In this document: positions 1-9,448 of the stretch, piece by piece
Numbering within the stretch: the stretch's first letter is position 1
How the letters are laid out: each line of letters opens with the position of its first letter
NCBI RefSeq assembly: GCF_019083805.1
Contig: NZ_JAHRDV010000011.1
Location: forward strand, 34,895 to 98,894
Length of the DNA stretch: 64,000 nucleotides
Direction of reading: 5' to 3'
Source of the DNA: Acetobacter estunensis
GTDB lineage: Bacteria > Pseudomonadota > Alphaproteobacteria > Acetobacterales > Acetobacteraceae
Translations under genes and position numbers: made by a program
Notes under the pieces: generated by a model
Databases searched by the model: none
The model's input: the letters and a program-made list of their open reading frames with translations, nothing else
What the model was told of the DNA's origin: nothing

Positions 1-953
1 ATCTGCTACCAAAGCGGATCGCCATGAACGCACCGGATCGCATTGCTCTGGCCATCGGCTGGTTTCCCGCGACAGCCCTGCATCTGCTTTTTCCGTTCGT
101 CTGGGTCTTCTCGAAAATCTCCGACGCGCTACTGCGGGCGCTCAAGATTCCCGCGGCGTCTGCCGTAGAGCCAGTCACGCCCGAAGATCTCCGCGCCATC
201 CTTGCGGCCGGCACCGCCTCGGGCGTCCTGCTGGAACAGGAGCACCTGATGATCCAGAACGTGCTGGGACTTCAGGACCGCTCCGTCAGCTCCGCGATGA
301 CGCCACGTGACGAAATCGTCTATCTCGACATTCTCGAATCCGTGGAAAGCCAACGCGCGAAGGCGCTCCAGCATCCCTACTCACGCTACCCGTTGTGCAA
401 AGGCGGTCTGGACCACGTCATCGGCTCCATCCGTATCGAGGACATCATCGTTGCGGCCGCGACCGACGCCAACGCTGCCCCTCTCACCCGTCTGCGCCGC
501 GATGTGCTGTCCGTGCCCGAAACACTCAACCTGTGGGATACGCTGGCGCAACTCGATACACTGGGCACGGGCTTCGCGCTCATCATCAGTGAATACGGAA
601 CCGTCGTGGGTCTCATCACCTACAAGGACATCATGGGAGCGCTGACGGACGGTCTGGCCACACCGTTCGAGGAACAGCTCATCGTCCGGCGCAATGACAA
701 CTCGTGGCTGATCGACGGCGCGGCTCCTATTGGAGACGTCATTCGCGAACTTGGTGTGACGGATCTGCCCGATAGCACCAATTTCGACACCATCGCCGGT
801 TTCGTCATGCACCGCCTGCGGCGTATGGCCCGAAAGGCCGATCATACAGATGCGGCCGGTTTCCGTTTCGAAGTTGTGGACGTCGAAGGCTTTCGCATCA
901 ACCAGCTTCTGGTGACGCGGACTACAGCCGATCAAGATGTCCTGACGTCCTGA
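1..953 (+). CDS. CNNM/CorC-type CBS-domain membrane protein, 5' end missing
   Basis: The reading frame is open to the left edge. Reading from base 3 gives LPKRIAMNAPDRIA, the end of the DUF21 membrane domain (the usual ..PKRIA..NP.RIA motif), so the ATG at 24 is internal and the gene is cut by the window. What remains is the last membrane-proximal helix, a pair of CBS domains (roughly residues 80-205 counted from the ATG, with AMTPRDEIVYLD and the FALIISEYGTVVGLIT signature) and a C-terminal CorC/HlyC domain (about 215-300). Family members (UPF0053, TlyC, CorC, MpfA) are inner-membrane proteins tied to Mg2+/Co2+ export or ion homeostasis; older hemolysin labels are misleading. The family is clear, the transported ion is not. 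Confidence 0.88.
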   Translation, partial: LLPKRIAMNAPDRIALAIGWFPATALHLLFPFVWVFSKISDALLRALKIPAASAVEPVTPEDLRAILAAGTASGVLLEQEHLMIQNVLGLQDRSVSSAMTPRDEIVYLDILESVESQRAKALQHPYSRYPLCKGGLDHVIGSIRIEDIIVAAATDANAAPLTRLRRDVLSVPETLNLWDTLAQLDTLGTGFALIISEYGTVVGLITYKDIMGALTDGLATPFEEQLIVRRNDNSWLIDGAAPIGDVIRELGVTDLPDSTNFDTIAGFVMHRLRRMARKADHTDAAGFRFEVVDVEGFRINQLLVTRTTADQDVLTS

Positions 954-1133
954 CAGGCAGGAAACTTCGAATCAGTCCATGAAAGTATATCGCCGCAGCA
1001 TACCGCCTGCCACGGCGATGTGGATCATCGACACTGCGATCAAACGTATCCGGTTCGCGTGCGGCAATCATCCATCTTGATCTCATGAATCAGACACAAA
1101 ACCACAGATAACCCTTCAAACCACACGGCAGGA

Positions 1134-2936
1134 TCACCGCTCCGTCATGTAATACCGCCAGCCACCCGTCTCGGTAATGTCAGTGCCACTGCGAGCCACG
1201 GCTTCGCTGCAGAGGAACCCGCAGACTTCCTTTCCATCCGCCAAGGTAATCCGCCCGATGGACATCGGTTGCGGAACGGAAGCGACAAAACGTCCGAAGC
1301 CTGCGGCATCCAGTTCATAGATCTCAACTTCCAGCCCTTTCCCCGCAAAACCTCGCTCCCGCACCAGACCGGGCTTGGGTGGCGTGGTCTCGGGCAGCGC
1401 AAAAAGCCGGTAGTCCGGGGCAGTGCGCGTAGTGGCTCGCAGGACAGCGTGCTCGTGCTCAAGCTGCCAATGCAGGGGAAATCCTTTCAGATGAGCCCCA
1501 ACCACAGCCAGAAGCACACGCTCGCGGGATGGGATATCCTCCGCTTTTTCCCCCATGGGGCGATCCGTGCGCGTTGCCCCAACGGCTTCACCCAAAGCTT
1601 CGTGAAAACGTCCAGCCAGTGCCGCCAGATCCTCGTCCGTGCAAGCCGGAGCCACGAATGTCACACCGAAAGGAAGGCCATCCGGCGCAAAGCCAGCAGG
1701 AACAGCGCAGGCCGCCATATCGAGAAGATTCACGAAATTCGTGTAAGCCCCAAGCAGACTATTGGCCGCAATGGGCCGATCAATGACTTCCTGTTTCGTG
1801 ACGATACGCGGCGCGGTCGGCAGCAGCATGACGTCAAAATCAGCCCACATACGCTGCGCCACTTGCTGAAAACCATGCTGACGATAGATCCCATCAAAGA
1901 CATCTGTGGCGGTATATTTTTCAGCATCGTCAATGATGGTGCCAACGGTGGGATCCATATCCTTTCGATGTGTACGATGAAAATCCTTTATGGCCGCAAG
2001 TCGTTCGACGACGAAAGGTCCATTATAGAGCAGCGCTGCCGTATCCTTGAGAGGCGCAAAATCCAGTTCGACATGCGTGCCCCCAAGCTGTTCAAGCAGA
2101 CTGATGGCCCGGGCGTAGAGGACGGCATTTGCCTCATTGCCATCAAAAAAGCGATCTTCTTTCCGTAGAATCCCGAAACGAAATGTCGTGAGCGGCAAAG
2201 GACGCGAACACAGCGCACGTGAATAAGGTGCCCGCTCGTCTGGCGCTCCCGCAATCCGCTCCACTTTCCATGCATCGGACGTAGAACCCGAAAAAACCGA
2301 TATACAATCAAGAGATTCACAAGCGGGGACGAGTCCATACGTGCTGAGAATACCGCGTGACGGTTTGAGTCCGACGATGTTGTTGAACGCCGCCGGAACC
2401 CGTCCCGAACCCGCCGTGTCCGTTCCAAGCGCAAACGACACCAATCCGGCCGCAACGGCCACAGCTGACCCGGAACTTGAACCACCTGAGACATATTCAG
2501 GACTAAACACGGAATGCGGTTGACCATAAGGCGAACGCATCCCAACAAGACCGGTCGCAAACTGGTCAAGATTGGTTTTGCCGATGACAATGGCTCCGGC
2601 AGCTTCAAGGCGCCGCACAACCTCGGCACTTTCACTAGGCTCATAAGCGAACGCAGGACAGGCTGCCGTTGTCGGCAGACCCGCAACGTCAATATTGTCT
2701 TTCACAGCAAACGGGATGCCATAAAGCGGCAGATCAGCGGCAGACTGTCTTTCCAGTTCGGCGGCACGAGACAACAGCCGTTCTGTCGGAACACGACTAA
2801 TCCAGACGGCGGTATCCTTGACGGCATAGGCATCGATACGCGCAACAACTTCACGCACGATATCTGTGGGCGTAAGCGTTCCAGCACGACAGGCGGAAAG
2901 AAGGGATTCTATCTGCAACATGTTTGGCAGGTTCAT
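1134..2936 (-). CDS. atzF: Allophanate hydrolase (amidase-signature enzyme)
   Basis: This enzyme hydrolyses allophanate to CO2 and ammonia and is the last step of the operon's nitrogen pathway. The N-terminal two thirds is an amidase-signature domain with the Ser-cisSer-Lys triad: Lys79 in FAVKDNIDVAG, Ser153/154 in GGSSSGS and the nucleophile Ser177 in DTAGSGR. The C-terminal domain (about 470-600) is the extra AtzF/DUR1,2-type domain, so full-length (600 residues) allophanate hydrolase is better supported than a generic amidase. I chose the ATG at 2936 because CAGGAAA lies a suitable distance upstream; the frame extends to 2972 but without a convincing ribosome site. It follows the carboxylase by about 40 bases and is the last gene of the operon. 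Confidence 0.93.
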   Translation of the reverse strand: MNLPNMLQIESLLSACRAGTLTPTDIVREVVARIDAYAVKDTAVWISRVPTERLLSRAAELERQSAADLPLYGIPFAVKDNIDVAGLPTTAACPAFAYEPSESAEVVRRLEAAGAIVIGKTNLDQFATGLVGMRSPYGQPHSVFSPEYVSGGSSSGSAVAVAAGLVSFALGTDTAGSGRVPAAFNNIVGLKPSRGILSTYGLVPACESLDCISVFSGSTSDAWKVERIAGAPDERAPYSRALCSRPLPLTTFRFGILRKEDRFFDGNEANAVLYARAISLLEQLGGTHVELDFAPLKDTAALLYNGPFVVERLAAIKDFHRTHRKDMDPTVGTIIDDAEKYTATDVFDGIYRQHGFQQVAQRMWADFDVMLLPTAPRIVTKQEVIDRPIAANSLLGAYTNFVNLLDMAACAVPAGFAPDGLPFGVTFVAPACTDEDLAALAGRFHEALGEAVGATRTDRPMGEKAEDIPSRERVLLAVVGAHLKGFPLHWQLEHEHAVLRATTRTAPDYRLFALPETTPPKPGLVRERGFAGKGLEVEIYELDAAGFGRFVASVPQPMSIGRITLADGKEVCGFLCSEAVARSGTDITETGGWRYYMTER

Positions 2937-2978
2937 GATGTTTTCCTGTTCTCTCAGCCCAGATCCACTCATAGAAAG

Positions 2979-5900
2979 TCAGTTCGTGCGGACAACCATG
3001 ATCCGTTCGCCGCCCCGTACTTCTCGCCCCTTACGGCAGAGAATCTCGATCACGACGCCGGTTGCCGGCGAGACGATCTTCATCTCCGTCTTCATGGACT
3101 CGATGATTGCAACCGTGTCCCCCACCTTCACATGGTCTCCCACGTTTACGGGAAGCTGCCACACGCTGCCGGGCACCGGACTGTCCACACCCATATGCCC
3201 TTCAGGAAGGATGGACTCATCCGCCTGATTGTCGTTCGTTTCTTCCTCGAAGGTATCGAGTCCCTTCGCAATCCAGTCCTGTCGCTCCGCCTCGAAGGCC
3301 GCCTGCTGACGGGCACGAGCAGCGGCGATCTCCTCCTTGTTAGCTTCAAGGAAAGCGCGATAATCGCGCAGGCTGAACTGCGTCTCCTCGATCTTTACGG
3401 AAAAACGGCCATATGGGAACGCCGCGCGGGCCTCCATCAGTTCATCATGCGAGACAGGATAGAAACGGATCTGATCGAAAAATCTCAGTAGCCACGGCTT
3501 ACCTTCGTGAAACACATCGGTCGTGCGCCATGTATTCCAGACCTGTGTGGTGCGGCCGAAAAGCTGGTAACCGCCCGGCCCTTCCATGCCATAGATGCAC
3601 ATATAGCTACCGCCAATGCCCACCACATTGTCCGGCGTCCATGTACGAGCCGGATTGTATTTGGTTGTCACCAGACGATGGCGCGGATCGATCGGTGTGG
3701 CGACAGGCGCGCCGAGATAAACATCTCCAAGACCCATCACGAGATAAGAAGCGTTAAAGATGATCTCTTTAACCGCTTCAATGGAAGGCAATCCGTTAAT
3801 ACGTCGGATGAACTCGATGTTGGAGGGACACCACGGCGCATTGGGCCGCACGAGTTCCTGATAACGCTGCATGGCCAGTCGCGCCTGCTCATCATCCCAC
3901 GAGACAGGCAAATGCACGATACGACTTGGGACCACGATATCGTCGTCGCCGGAAGGAAGTGCCTGTTCGATGGTGTGCAGGATTTCCAGAAGCGAGGACA
4001 ACGAGATGACATCGGGGTTATAGTGAATCTGCAACGAACGGATACCGGGCGTCAGATCGATGATCCCTTTCACCGCCTCGGTTTTCAGGCGTTCGAGCAC
4101 CAGTTGGGCGCGCAGACGCAACGTAACGTCAAGTTCCGGCGGCCCGAATTCAAGCAGAAGATAGTTCTCGCCCGCGCGACGATACACAACCGGAATCTCG
4201 CCCTTGGAGCGGAACAGAATGGGACTGTCACCCACAATCGGCGTGGACAGAAAAGCGACACTCACCGGCTGCGGCTGCACTCGGCGGAAACGCACCTTGT
4301 CGCCCGGATGAAGCTGCCCCATCTTCCACAACTCATCGCGCGTGAGCACGGCGGGGCAGACAAAGCCACCCAGGCTCGGACCATCGGGACCGAGCAGGAT
4401 GGGCATATCACCGGTAAAGTCGATTGCGCCGATAGCGTAGGCATTATCGTGAATGTTCGAAGGATGCAGCCCTGCCTCACCGCCATCCGTGCGAGCCCAG
4501 CGTGGCTTGGGACCGATCAGCCGCACCCCTGTGCGTGCACTGTTAAAATGAACTTCGTATGCGCTGGAAAACAGTTCCGCGATGTCCTCATCACGAAAAA
4601 AATCCGGTGCGCCATGAGGGCCGTACAGCACACCCAGTTCCCATGTGCGTGTCAGTTCCGGACGGTCTTCCAGCGGAATGGTGGTGACTGGCAGAGCGTC
4701 AGCCTGAGGTGCCGCAAGCCGCAGGACATCTCCCGTGCGAAGCTGACCGGTCGCATGACCACCGAACTGACCGAGCATGAACGTAGCGCGCGATCCAAGA
4801 TAAAGCGGCGCATCAATGCCACCACGAATGGCCAGATAAGTGCGGTGTCCCGCACCCTTGATCTGCCCCAAAGCCAGAACCTGACCGGCAAGAACCTCAA
4901 TCGGCTCCCAGTAAGGCAACTCCCGTCCATCAAGTGTGGCGGGCATGAACGCCCCCGCAAGACCGATGGTGGCAGGCGCATTAAAACGCAGAACCGGTCC
5001 GGAAACCGTAAACTCCAGCGCCGCCACACCATCTGCATTGCCCACAATGCGATTGGCCAGTCGAAAGTTGCGATCGTCCATCGGTCCGCTGGGCGGAACG
5101 CCCACATCCCAATATCCGATACGACCCGGCCAATCCTGCACGGTGGATTGCAGACCCGGAGCAATGACTTCGATTGTTGTCGGCGTATAAGAAAAACTGT
5201 TGAGCAGACCGGTGAAAACGTGACCCTCAAGCACGGCGGGAGCAGCAGTGATGGCGCGCAGATAATCGAGATTGCTTTCCAGGCCACCGATACGGGTGAC
5301 TGAGAGCGCCTCGTTAAGTTTGCGAAATGCTTCCTCGCGTGTAGCGCCACGCGCAATGACCTTGGCCAGCATCGGATCGTAATAAGGCGTAATTTCCGTG
5401 CCGGTCTCAATCCATCCGTCCACACGCACATCCTGTGCGAAATGTACCTCTGTCAAACGGCCTGTTGACGGACGGAAGTTCTCCGCTGGGTTCTCGGCAT
5501 ATACGCGGGCCTCCACCGCCGCACCTTGCGGCATAAGGCTGTCCTGCGATGGCAGGATCAAGCTGCCATCCGCCTGACGCACCATCCATTCCACCAGATC
5601 GATCCCGAACACCTCTTCCGTGACGCAATGCTCGACCTGAAGGCGCGTATTCACCTCAAGGAAATAGAACTCCCCGCTTTCGGTATCGTAGATGAACTCC
5701 ACCGTGCCTGCGGATTCATACGCAACAGCAGCGCAGAGAGCGCGGGCGGCTTCACGCAACCCTTTGCGCGTCGCATCCGACAAACCGGGCGCCGGAATTT
5801 CCTCAATGACCTTTTGGTTACGGCGCTGAAGCGAACAGTCGCGTTCACCCAGTGTGAGAATATTCCCCTTTCCATCACCGAAGATCTGCACTTCGACATG

Positions 5901-6518
5901 GCGTGCAAAAGCTATGAATTTCTCCAGAAAGACGCGGGCGTCACCAAAATTGTTGCCCCCCATGCGCGAGACAGCTGCGAAACAGTCACGCAGTTCAGCC
6001 TCATTGTGACAGACCTGCATGCCGATGCCGCCACCGCCTGCCGTGCTCTTGAGCATGACGGGATACCCGATGCGCGCGGCCTCGGTTACGGCTTCATCGG
6101 CCGTGTCGAGAATATCGGAACCCGGCAAAAGCGGCACGTTGTTCTGGCGGGCCAGTTCGCGCGCGGTGTGCTTGAGGCCAAACGCGCGCATATGCTCCGG
6201 ACGCGGCCCCATGAAACAGATACCGCGCTCAGCCAGTTTTTCGGCAAATTCCGCGCGCTCACTCAGAAAACCATAACCGGGATGGACTGCCTGCGCTCCC
6301 GTGCTGGCACAGGCATCCAGAATGGCGTCCATGTTCAGATAACTGTCCGTCACCGCAGACGGCCCGATCAGCACAGCGTTATCGGCTTCCAGCACGGGAG
6401 GCGTGAAACGGTCGGCTTCCGAACACACCGCGACGGATGCGATGTTCATGCGCCGAAGCGTGCGGCTGACCCGCCGGACGATTTCTCCACGATTGGCGAT
6501 GAGAACCTTGGTGAACAT
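2979..6518 (-). CDS. uca: Biotin-dependent urea/guanidine carboxylase
   Basis: This 1179-residue cytosolic enzyme carboxylates a urea-like substrate with ATP and bicarbonate. Domain order is biotin carboxylase (about 1-445, ATP-grasp loop STAGGGGIGMQ, EVNTRLQVEH), carboxyltransferase made of KipA/AHS2-like and KipI/AHS1-like halves (about 465-1030, with GLGDVYLGAPVATPIDPRHR), and a C-terminal biotinyl domain with Lys1143 in ESMKTEM. It is labelled urea carboxylase by family. However, enzymes encoded together with the two UAAP proteins have been shown in other bacteria to prefer guanidine, giving carboxyguanidine. An active-site Asp/Asn difference in the carboxyltransferase domain is reported to separate the two; I could not place it by eye. 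It starts 18 bases after the UAAP2 stop. Confidence 0.93.
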   Translation of the reverse strand: MFTKVLIANRGEIVRRVSRTLRRMNIASVAVCSEADRFTPPVLEADNAVLIGPSAVTDSYLNMDAILDACASTGAQAVHPGYGFLSERAEFAEKLAERGICFMGPRPEHMRAFGLKHTARELARQNNVPLLPGSDILDTADEAVTEAARIGYPVMLKSTAGGGGIGMQVCHNEAELRDCFAAVSRMGGNNFGDARVFLEKFIAFARHVEVQIFGDGKGNILTLGERDCSLQRRNQKVIEEIPAPGLSDATRKGLREAARALCAAVAYESAGTVEFIYDTESGEFYFLEVNTRLQVEHCVTEEVFGIDLVEWMVRQADGSLILPSQDSLMPQGAAVEARVYAENPAENFRPSTGRLTEVHFAQDVRVDGWIETGTEITPYYDPMLAKVIARGATREEAFRKLNEALSVTRIGGLESNLDYLRAITAAPAVLEGHVFTGLLNSFSYTPTTIEVIAPGLQSTVQDWPGRIGYWDVGVPPSGPMDDRNFRLANRIVGNADGVAALEFTVSGPVLRFNAPATIGLAGAFMPATLDGRELPYWEPIEVLAGQVLALGQIKGAGHRTYLAIRGGIDAPLYLGSRATFMLGQFGGHATGQLRTGDVLRLAAPQADALPVTTIPLEDRPELTRTWELGVLYGPHGAPDFFRDEDIAELFSSAYEVHFNSARTGVRLIGPKPRWARTDGGEAGLHPSNIHDNAYAIGAIDFTGDMPILLGPDGPSLGGFVCPAVLTRDELWKMGQLHPGDKVRFRRVQPQPVSVAFLSTPIVGDSPILFRSKGEIPVVYRRAGENYLLLEFGPPELDVTLRLRAQLVLERLKTEAVKGIIDLTPGIRSLQIHYNPDVISLSSLLEILHTIEQALPSGDDDIVVPSRIVHLPVSWDDEQARLAMQRYQELVRPNAPWCPSNIEFIRRINGLPSIEAVKEIIFNASYLVMGLGDVYLGAPVATPIDPRHRLVTTKYNPARTWTPDNVVGIGGSYMCIYGMEGPGGYQLFGRTTQVWNTWRTTDVFHEGKPWLLRFFDQIRFYPVSHDELMEARAAFPYGRFSVKIEETQFSLRDYRAFLEANKEEIAAARARQQAAFEAERQDWIAKGLDTFEEETNDNQADESILPEGHMGVDSPVPGSVWQLPVNVGDHVKVGDTVAIIESMKTEMKIVSPATGVVIEILCRKGREVRGGERIMVVRTN

Positions 6519-6536
6519 GGCGGATCTTCCGGTGTG

Positions 6537-7181
6537 TCAGTTGGTAGCGGGATCACCGATGACCACGCGGATGGGCGTGGGCGTGAAGCCGTTGCAGGGA
6601 TTGTTTACCTGTGGGCAATTCGACAGCACCACGAGCGTGTCCATTTCCGCGCGCAGATCAACGAAACCACCGGGAGCGGAAAGACCGTCATCAATCACAA
6701 GTTCACCATTCTGCATGATGGGAACATTCATGAAGAAATTGACGTTGTTGACGATATCACGCTTACTCATACCGTATTTTTCTACTTCCAGAAGGAAGTT
6801 TTCACGACAGGCATGCATGTATTTCGTTTCATGACCGAAGCGTACCGTATTGGATTCACAACTGCACGCTCCTGCCAGAGTGTCGTGCCGCCCGCAGGTA
6901 TCTTCAACAACGGTCATGAGGACGTTGCCCTCATTGGAAAACAGACGCCCACCCTTTCCGATATAGGCAGCCCCCTGATTCACCAGCGTATCCTGCGCAC
7001 TGTACCGTTCATGATAAGCGTGAGCATTGTAGAACAAGGCGTCCACCGCCTGCTGGCTTTCAAGATCGATAATGCGCAGCACCTGTCCCTTGCGGACCAC
7101 TCCTGACCACGGCACACGAGCCGCTACAATCTGATCGAGAGTGACGGTCGAGAAAACCTTGCTGATGTCATATTCGGGCAT
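6537..7181 (-). CDS. Urea carboxylase-associated protein 2 (putative carboxyguanidine deiminase subunit)
   Basis: This 214-residue protein belongs to the DUF1989 / urea-amidolyase-associated family. Visible family features are VLRIIDLESQQAVDALFYN near the N-terminus, HERYSAQDTL, the Cys-containing EDTCGRHDTLAG, and PGGFVDLRAEMDTLVVLSNCPQVNNPC near the end. In characterised guanidine-degrading operons the two UAAP paralogues form carboxyguanidine deiminase, releasing ammonia and giving allophanate for AtzF; I transfer this by family and context. The frame is open to 7367, but the ATG at 7181 (MPEYDIS) gives the normal length and avoids overlap with the paralogue ending at 7198. The gene sits between its paralogue and the carboxylase. 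Confidence 0.88.
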   Translation of the reverse strand: MPEYDISKVFSTVTLDQIVAARVPWSGVVRKGQVLRIIDLESQQAVDALFYNAHAYHERYSAQDTLVNQGAAYIGKGGRLFSNEGNVLMTVVEDTCGRHDTLAGACSCESNTVRFGHETKYMHACRENFLLEVEKYGMSKRDIVNNVNFFMNVPIMQNGELVIDDGLSAPGGFVDLRAEMDTLVVLSNCPQVNNPCNGFTPTPIRVVIGDPATN

Positions 7182-7197
7182 GGATCTGGCTTTCGGA

Positions 7198-8001
7198 TCA
7201 AATAAAGAGAGGATCGGTGTTTTCGAAACCGCGACGGGCTTCCTCGCAAAACGTCCGGCACAGATCATCCGGCTTGAAGGGAGGAGCCTGCCAGCGCACG
7301 GCATCGATCGGACCGGGCTCGAACGCTTTTTCCGGTGCCAAAGGATGCGGACAGTTCGAGACAGCAACGAGAAGATTCATCTCAGCACGCAGATCGACAT
7401 GATCACCCGCCCGCACATCGCCTTCAATCCAACGGAAACTGCCATCCGCCTGCGTGCTGATATGCGAAAAAAAGGTGATGCAGGAGGTGACATCATGTTG
7501 CGCCATGTCGTGCTTTCCCGCGACCAAGCGCAGATTATTGCGCGTGTTGCGGAGACCGGCATGGCCAAAGTTCCGTGCGTTGCTCTGGGGGGTGCTCCCC
7601 CCCACCAGCGTATCGCTGAATCCGCAGGAATCGCCAATGATGGAGGCCAGCACACGCCCCATGTCCGAGAACAGAACACGGCCTGTCGTCAGACAGGTGG
7701 TCCATTGCAGCTTGATGGTGTCGCCCGCATTGTATCGCTCACTGTGATCGTCTGCATTCCAGAGTGCGACAGACACACCCTTATTGCCAGACGTGTTAAT
7801 CAGGCGCAGAGCCTGTCCACGCGGCAGGATCGTGCTCCAGTACCACCCACCCGGAATGGTTTCGCGATGAAGAACGCGGCTTTCCGTCATCTCAATGGGT
7901 GTAAAGGCCGGACGTGTGCTGCTCTCGGCAAGAAGCGCCTGATCGCGAAGCTGGTTGTAGCGGGCGCGATACCACTCGGGAGTCTGTTGGTCGATTTGCA
8001 T
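7198..8001 (-). CDS. Urea carboxylase-associated protein 1 (putative carboxyguanidine deiminase subunit)
   Basis: This 267-residue DUF1989-family protein is a paralogue of the downstream gene. It shares the order of motifs: ALRLINTSGNKGVSVALWN, HSERYNAGDT, GDSCGFSDTLVGG and DHVDLRAEMNLLVAVSNCPHP. An N-terminal extension of about 50 residues distinguishes UAAP1 from UAAP2. Known relatives act with UAAP2 as carboxyguanidine deiminase, between the carboxylase and allophanate hydrolase. A strong ribosome site (AGGAGCG) precedes the ATG at 8001. The short spacer upstream also contains ATTAC-GGA-GTAAT (8015-8027), which uses the same words as the operon operator at 11427 but in the opposite arrangement. 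That may be chance. Confidence 0.88.
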   Translation of the reverse strand: MQIDQQTPEWYRARYNQLRDQALLAESSTRPAFTPIEMTESRVLHRETIPGGWYWSTILPRGQALRLINTSGNKGVSVALWNADDHSERYNAGDTIKLQWTTCLTTGRVLFSDMGRVLASIIGDSCGFSDTLVGGSTPQSNARNFGHAGLRNTRNNLRLVAGKHDMAQHDVTSCITFFSHISTQADGSFRWIEGDVRAGDHVDLRAEMNLLVAVSNCPHPLAPEKAFEPGPIDAVRWQAPPFKPDDLCRTFCEEARRGFENTDPLFI

Positions 8002-8042
8002 GGAACGCTCCTATATTACGGAGTAATTTGAAAACACGTTTG

Positions 8043-8522
8043 TCAGAACGGGGTCATGTCGAGGGCAGGCGCACGCCCCTTCTCATGGACAGGTGGAATC
8101 AGGGACGCAATCAGATGAAGCTTTCCCGAAATAACGCCGGACTGCGTCATGAACTGATCTGCGATTTCCTGAAGTTTTCTCACCTTTCCCTGCACGAGAA
8201 GAACTTCAAGCGTCTGACGACGCACAAGGTTGACGTGCAGAGAGCTAATAACCTCGGCCAGATTCTCGTATTGCAGTTCGGCAAGCTTCTGGGAAAGTCC
8301 GGTTGCCGCGTTATTGTAGAAGAGAATGATGACACCCGCCATCAGTTCATCCGCACTATCTTTACGCGACGCCATAAGTTCCTGATGCAGGATGTTCTGG
8401 ATGGCCTGTGAACGGCTGGCATAGCCCTTCTCCGCCACCATGGCGTCCAGTTCATGCAGGATCCCCGGCGGCAGTGAAATGCTGACACGGCTGACCTGTT
8501 CTTTTGTTTCCCGACTGCTCAT
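8043..8522 (-). CDS. NikR-like ribbon-helix-helix regulator with degenerate nickel site
   Basis: The 159-residue protein has an N-terminal ribbon-helix-helix DNA-binding domain (about 8-50; VSRVSISLPPGILHELD, SRSQAIQNIL) and a C-terminal ACT-like domain as in NikR (about 60-140). Aligned with E. coli NikR at a constant offset of nine, the nickel ligands are mostly absent: His76 becomes Tyr85, His87 is kept as His96, His89 becomes Asn98 and Cys95 becomes Thr104. It is therefore unlikely to sense nickel in the usual way. It is encoded inside the transporter/carboxylase operon, so I infer that it represses this operon from the 28-bp palindrome at 11427-11454 in response to a pathway compound. 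The ligand is unknown. Confidence 0.85.
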   Translation of the reverse strand: MSSRETKEQVSRVSISLPPGILHELDAMVAEKGYASRSQAIQNILHQELMASRKDSADELMAGVIILFYNNAATGLSQKLAELQYENLAEVISSLHVNLVRRQTLEVLLVQGKVRKLQEIADQFMTQSGVISGKLHLIASLIPPVHEKGRAPALDMTPF

Positions 8523-8533
8523 TGCTGCGCTTC

Positions 8534-9448
8534 CTACTCCGCCTTGTCTGTCACGAGGGTGAGGAGCGGAATATCGAAATCTTCCCCTCCTTCATCCGTT
8601 TCCTCGGTGGTATCACCAAAGGATCGGATGAGCGCCTCCAGATGGGCTTTCGTCGCGAGAAATTCGTCCGAGGTCATCTGCGCCGCTCGACGTGGGCGTG
8701 AAAGCGGTACTTCGATAACCTCCTCCACCCGACCGGGACGGGGCTTGAGCACAAGGATCCGGTCCGCCAGATAAATGGCCTCGTCCAGATCGTGCGTGAT
8801 GAAAACAATGGTGATGTCGATCTTGCGCCAAATCTCCATCAGATAGTTCTGCATCTTTAGCCGCGTCTGAGCATCCAGAGCGCTGAACGATTCATCCATC
8901 AACAGCACGCGGGGGCGTGCCGCCAGCGCACGGGCAATGGCCACACGCTGTTGCATCCCACCAGAAAGCTGATGCGGGAAAGACGTGGCGAATTGTTCCA
9001 GCCCCACCATCTGAAGCCATTGCATGGCCTGACGTCGCGCTTCCACACGATCCGTACCGCCCATTTCGATGCCGAACATCACGTTGCGGCAAACATCCAA
9101 CCATGGAAACAGCGTGTATTTCTGAAACACCATGCCCCGATCAGGGCCGGGGCCATTTACTGGCTTTCCATCCACGAGGATGCGGCCAGAGGTAGCATCT
9201 TCCAGTCCGGCAAGGATACGGATCAAGGTCGATTTGCCACAACCCGAGGGGCCGACAACACAGACAAATTCGCGCCGATGAACACCGAACTCGATATCTT
9301 CAAGCGCTATGGTCTTATTGCGCTTCTGTGCAAAGACTTTTCCAACATGATCGATTTCCAGCACACATTCGCGCTGCCTGATCTGCGCCATGCGCTCGGC
9401 GACATCCGTTGGCAACACGCGATAGTCAGGGAGACAATGCTCAGTCAT
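8534..9448 (-). CDS. ABC transporter ATP-binding protein (nitrate/taurine type)
   Basis: ATPase subunit (304 residues) of an import system. The Walker A motif is GPSGCGKST, the Q-loop lies in GMVFQKYTLFPW, the signature is LSGGMQQR, Walker B is VLLMDES with Ser where Pro is common, and the switch His is in ITHD. The sequence around the Q-loop and the LKPRPGRV segment place it with the SsuB/TauB/NrtD group. The C-terminal 50 residues are acidic. The start overlaps the permease stop as ATGA (9445-9448), which implies coupled translation. With the permease and binding protein it presumably imports the operon's nitrogen substrate, guanidine or urea. Confidence 0.92.
   Translation of the reverse strand: MTEHCLPDYRVLPTDVAERMAQIRQRECVLEIDHVGKVFAQKRNKTIALEDIEFGVHRREFVCVVGPSGCGKSTLIRILAGLEDATSGRILVDGKPVNGPGPDRGMVFQKYTLFPWLDVCRNVMFGIEMGGTDRVEARRQAMQWLQMVGLEQFATSFPHQLSGGMQQRVAIARALAARPRVLLMDESFSALDAQTRLKMQNYLMEIWRKIDITIVFITHDLDEAIYLADRILVLKPRPGRVEEVIEVPLSRPRRAAQMTSDEFLATKAHLEALIRSFGDTTEETDEGGEDFDIPLLTLVTDKAE

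Noticed and set aside
961..1133. ATCGCCG/CGGCGAT pair near 1000-1033 considered as a terminator
   Set aside because: Seven-base stem with a 17-base loop and no T run; it may be chance between convergent genes.
3507..5303. Open frame of about 600 codons on the plus strand opposite the carboxylase gene
   Set aside because: It lies wholly antisense to a clearly conserved enzyme, has no recognisable domain and a composition typical of the reverse strand of GC-rich genes.
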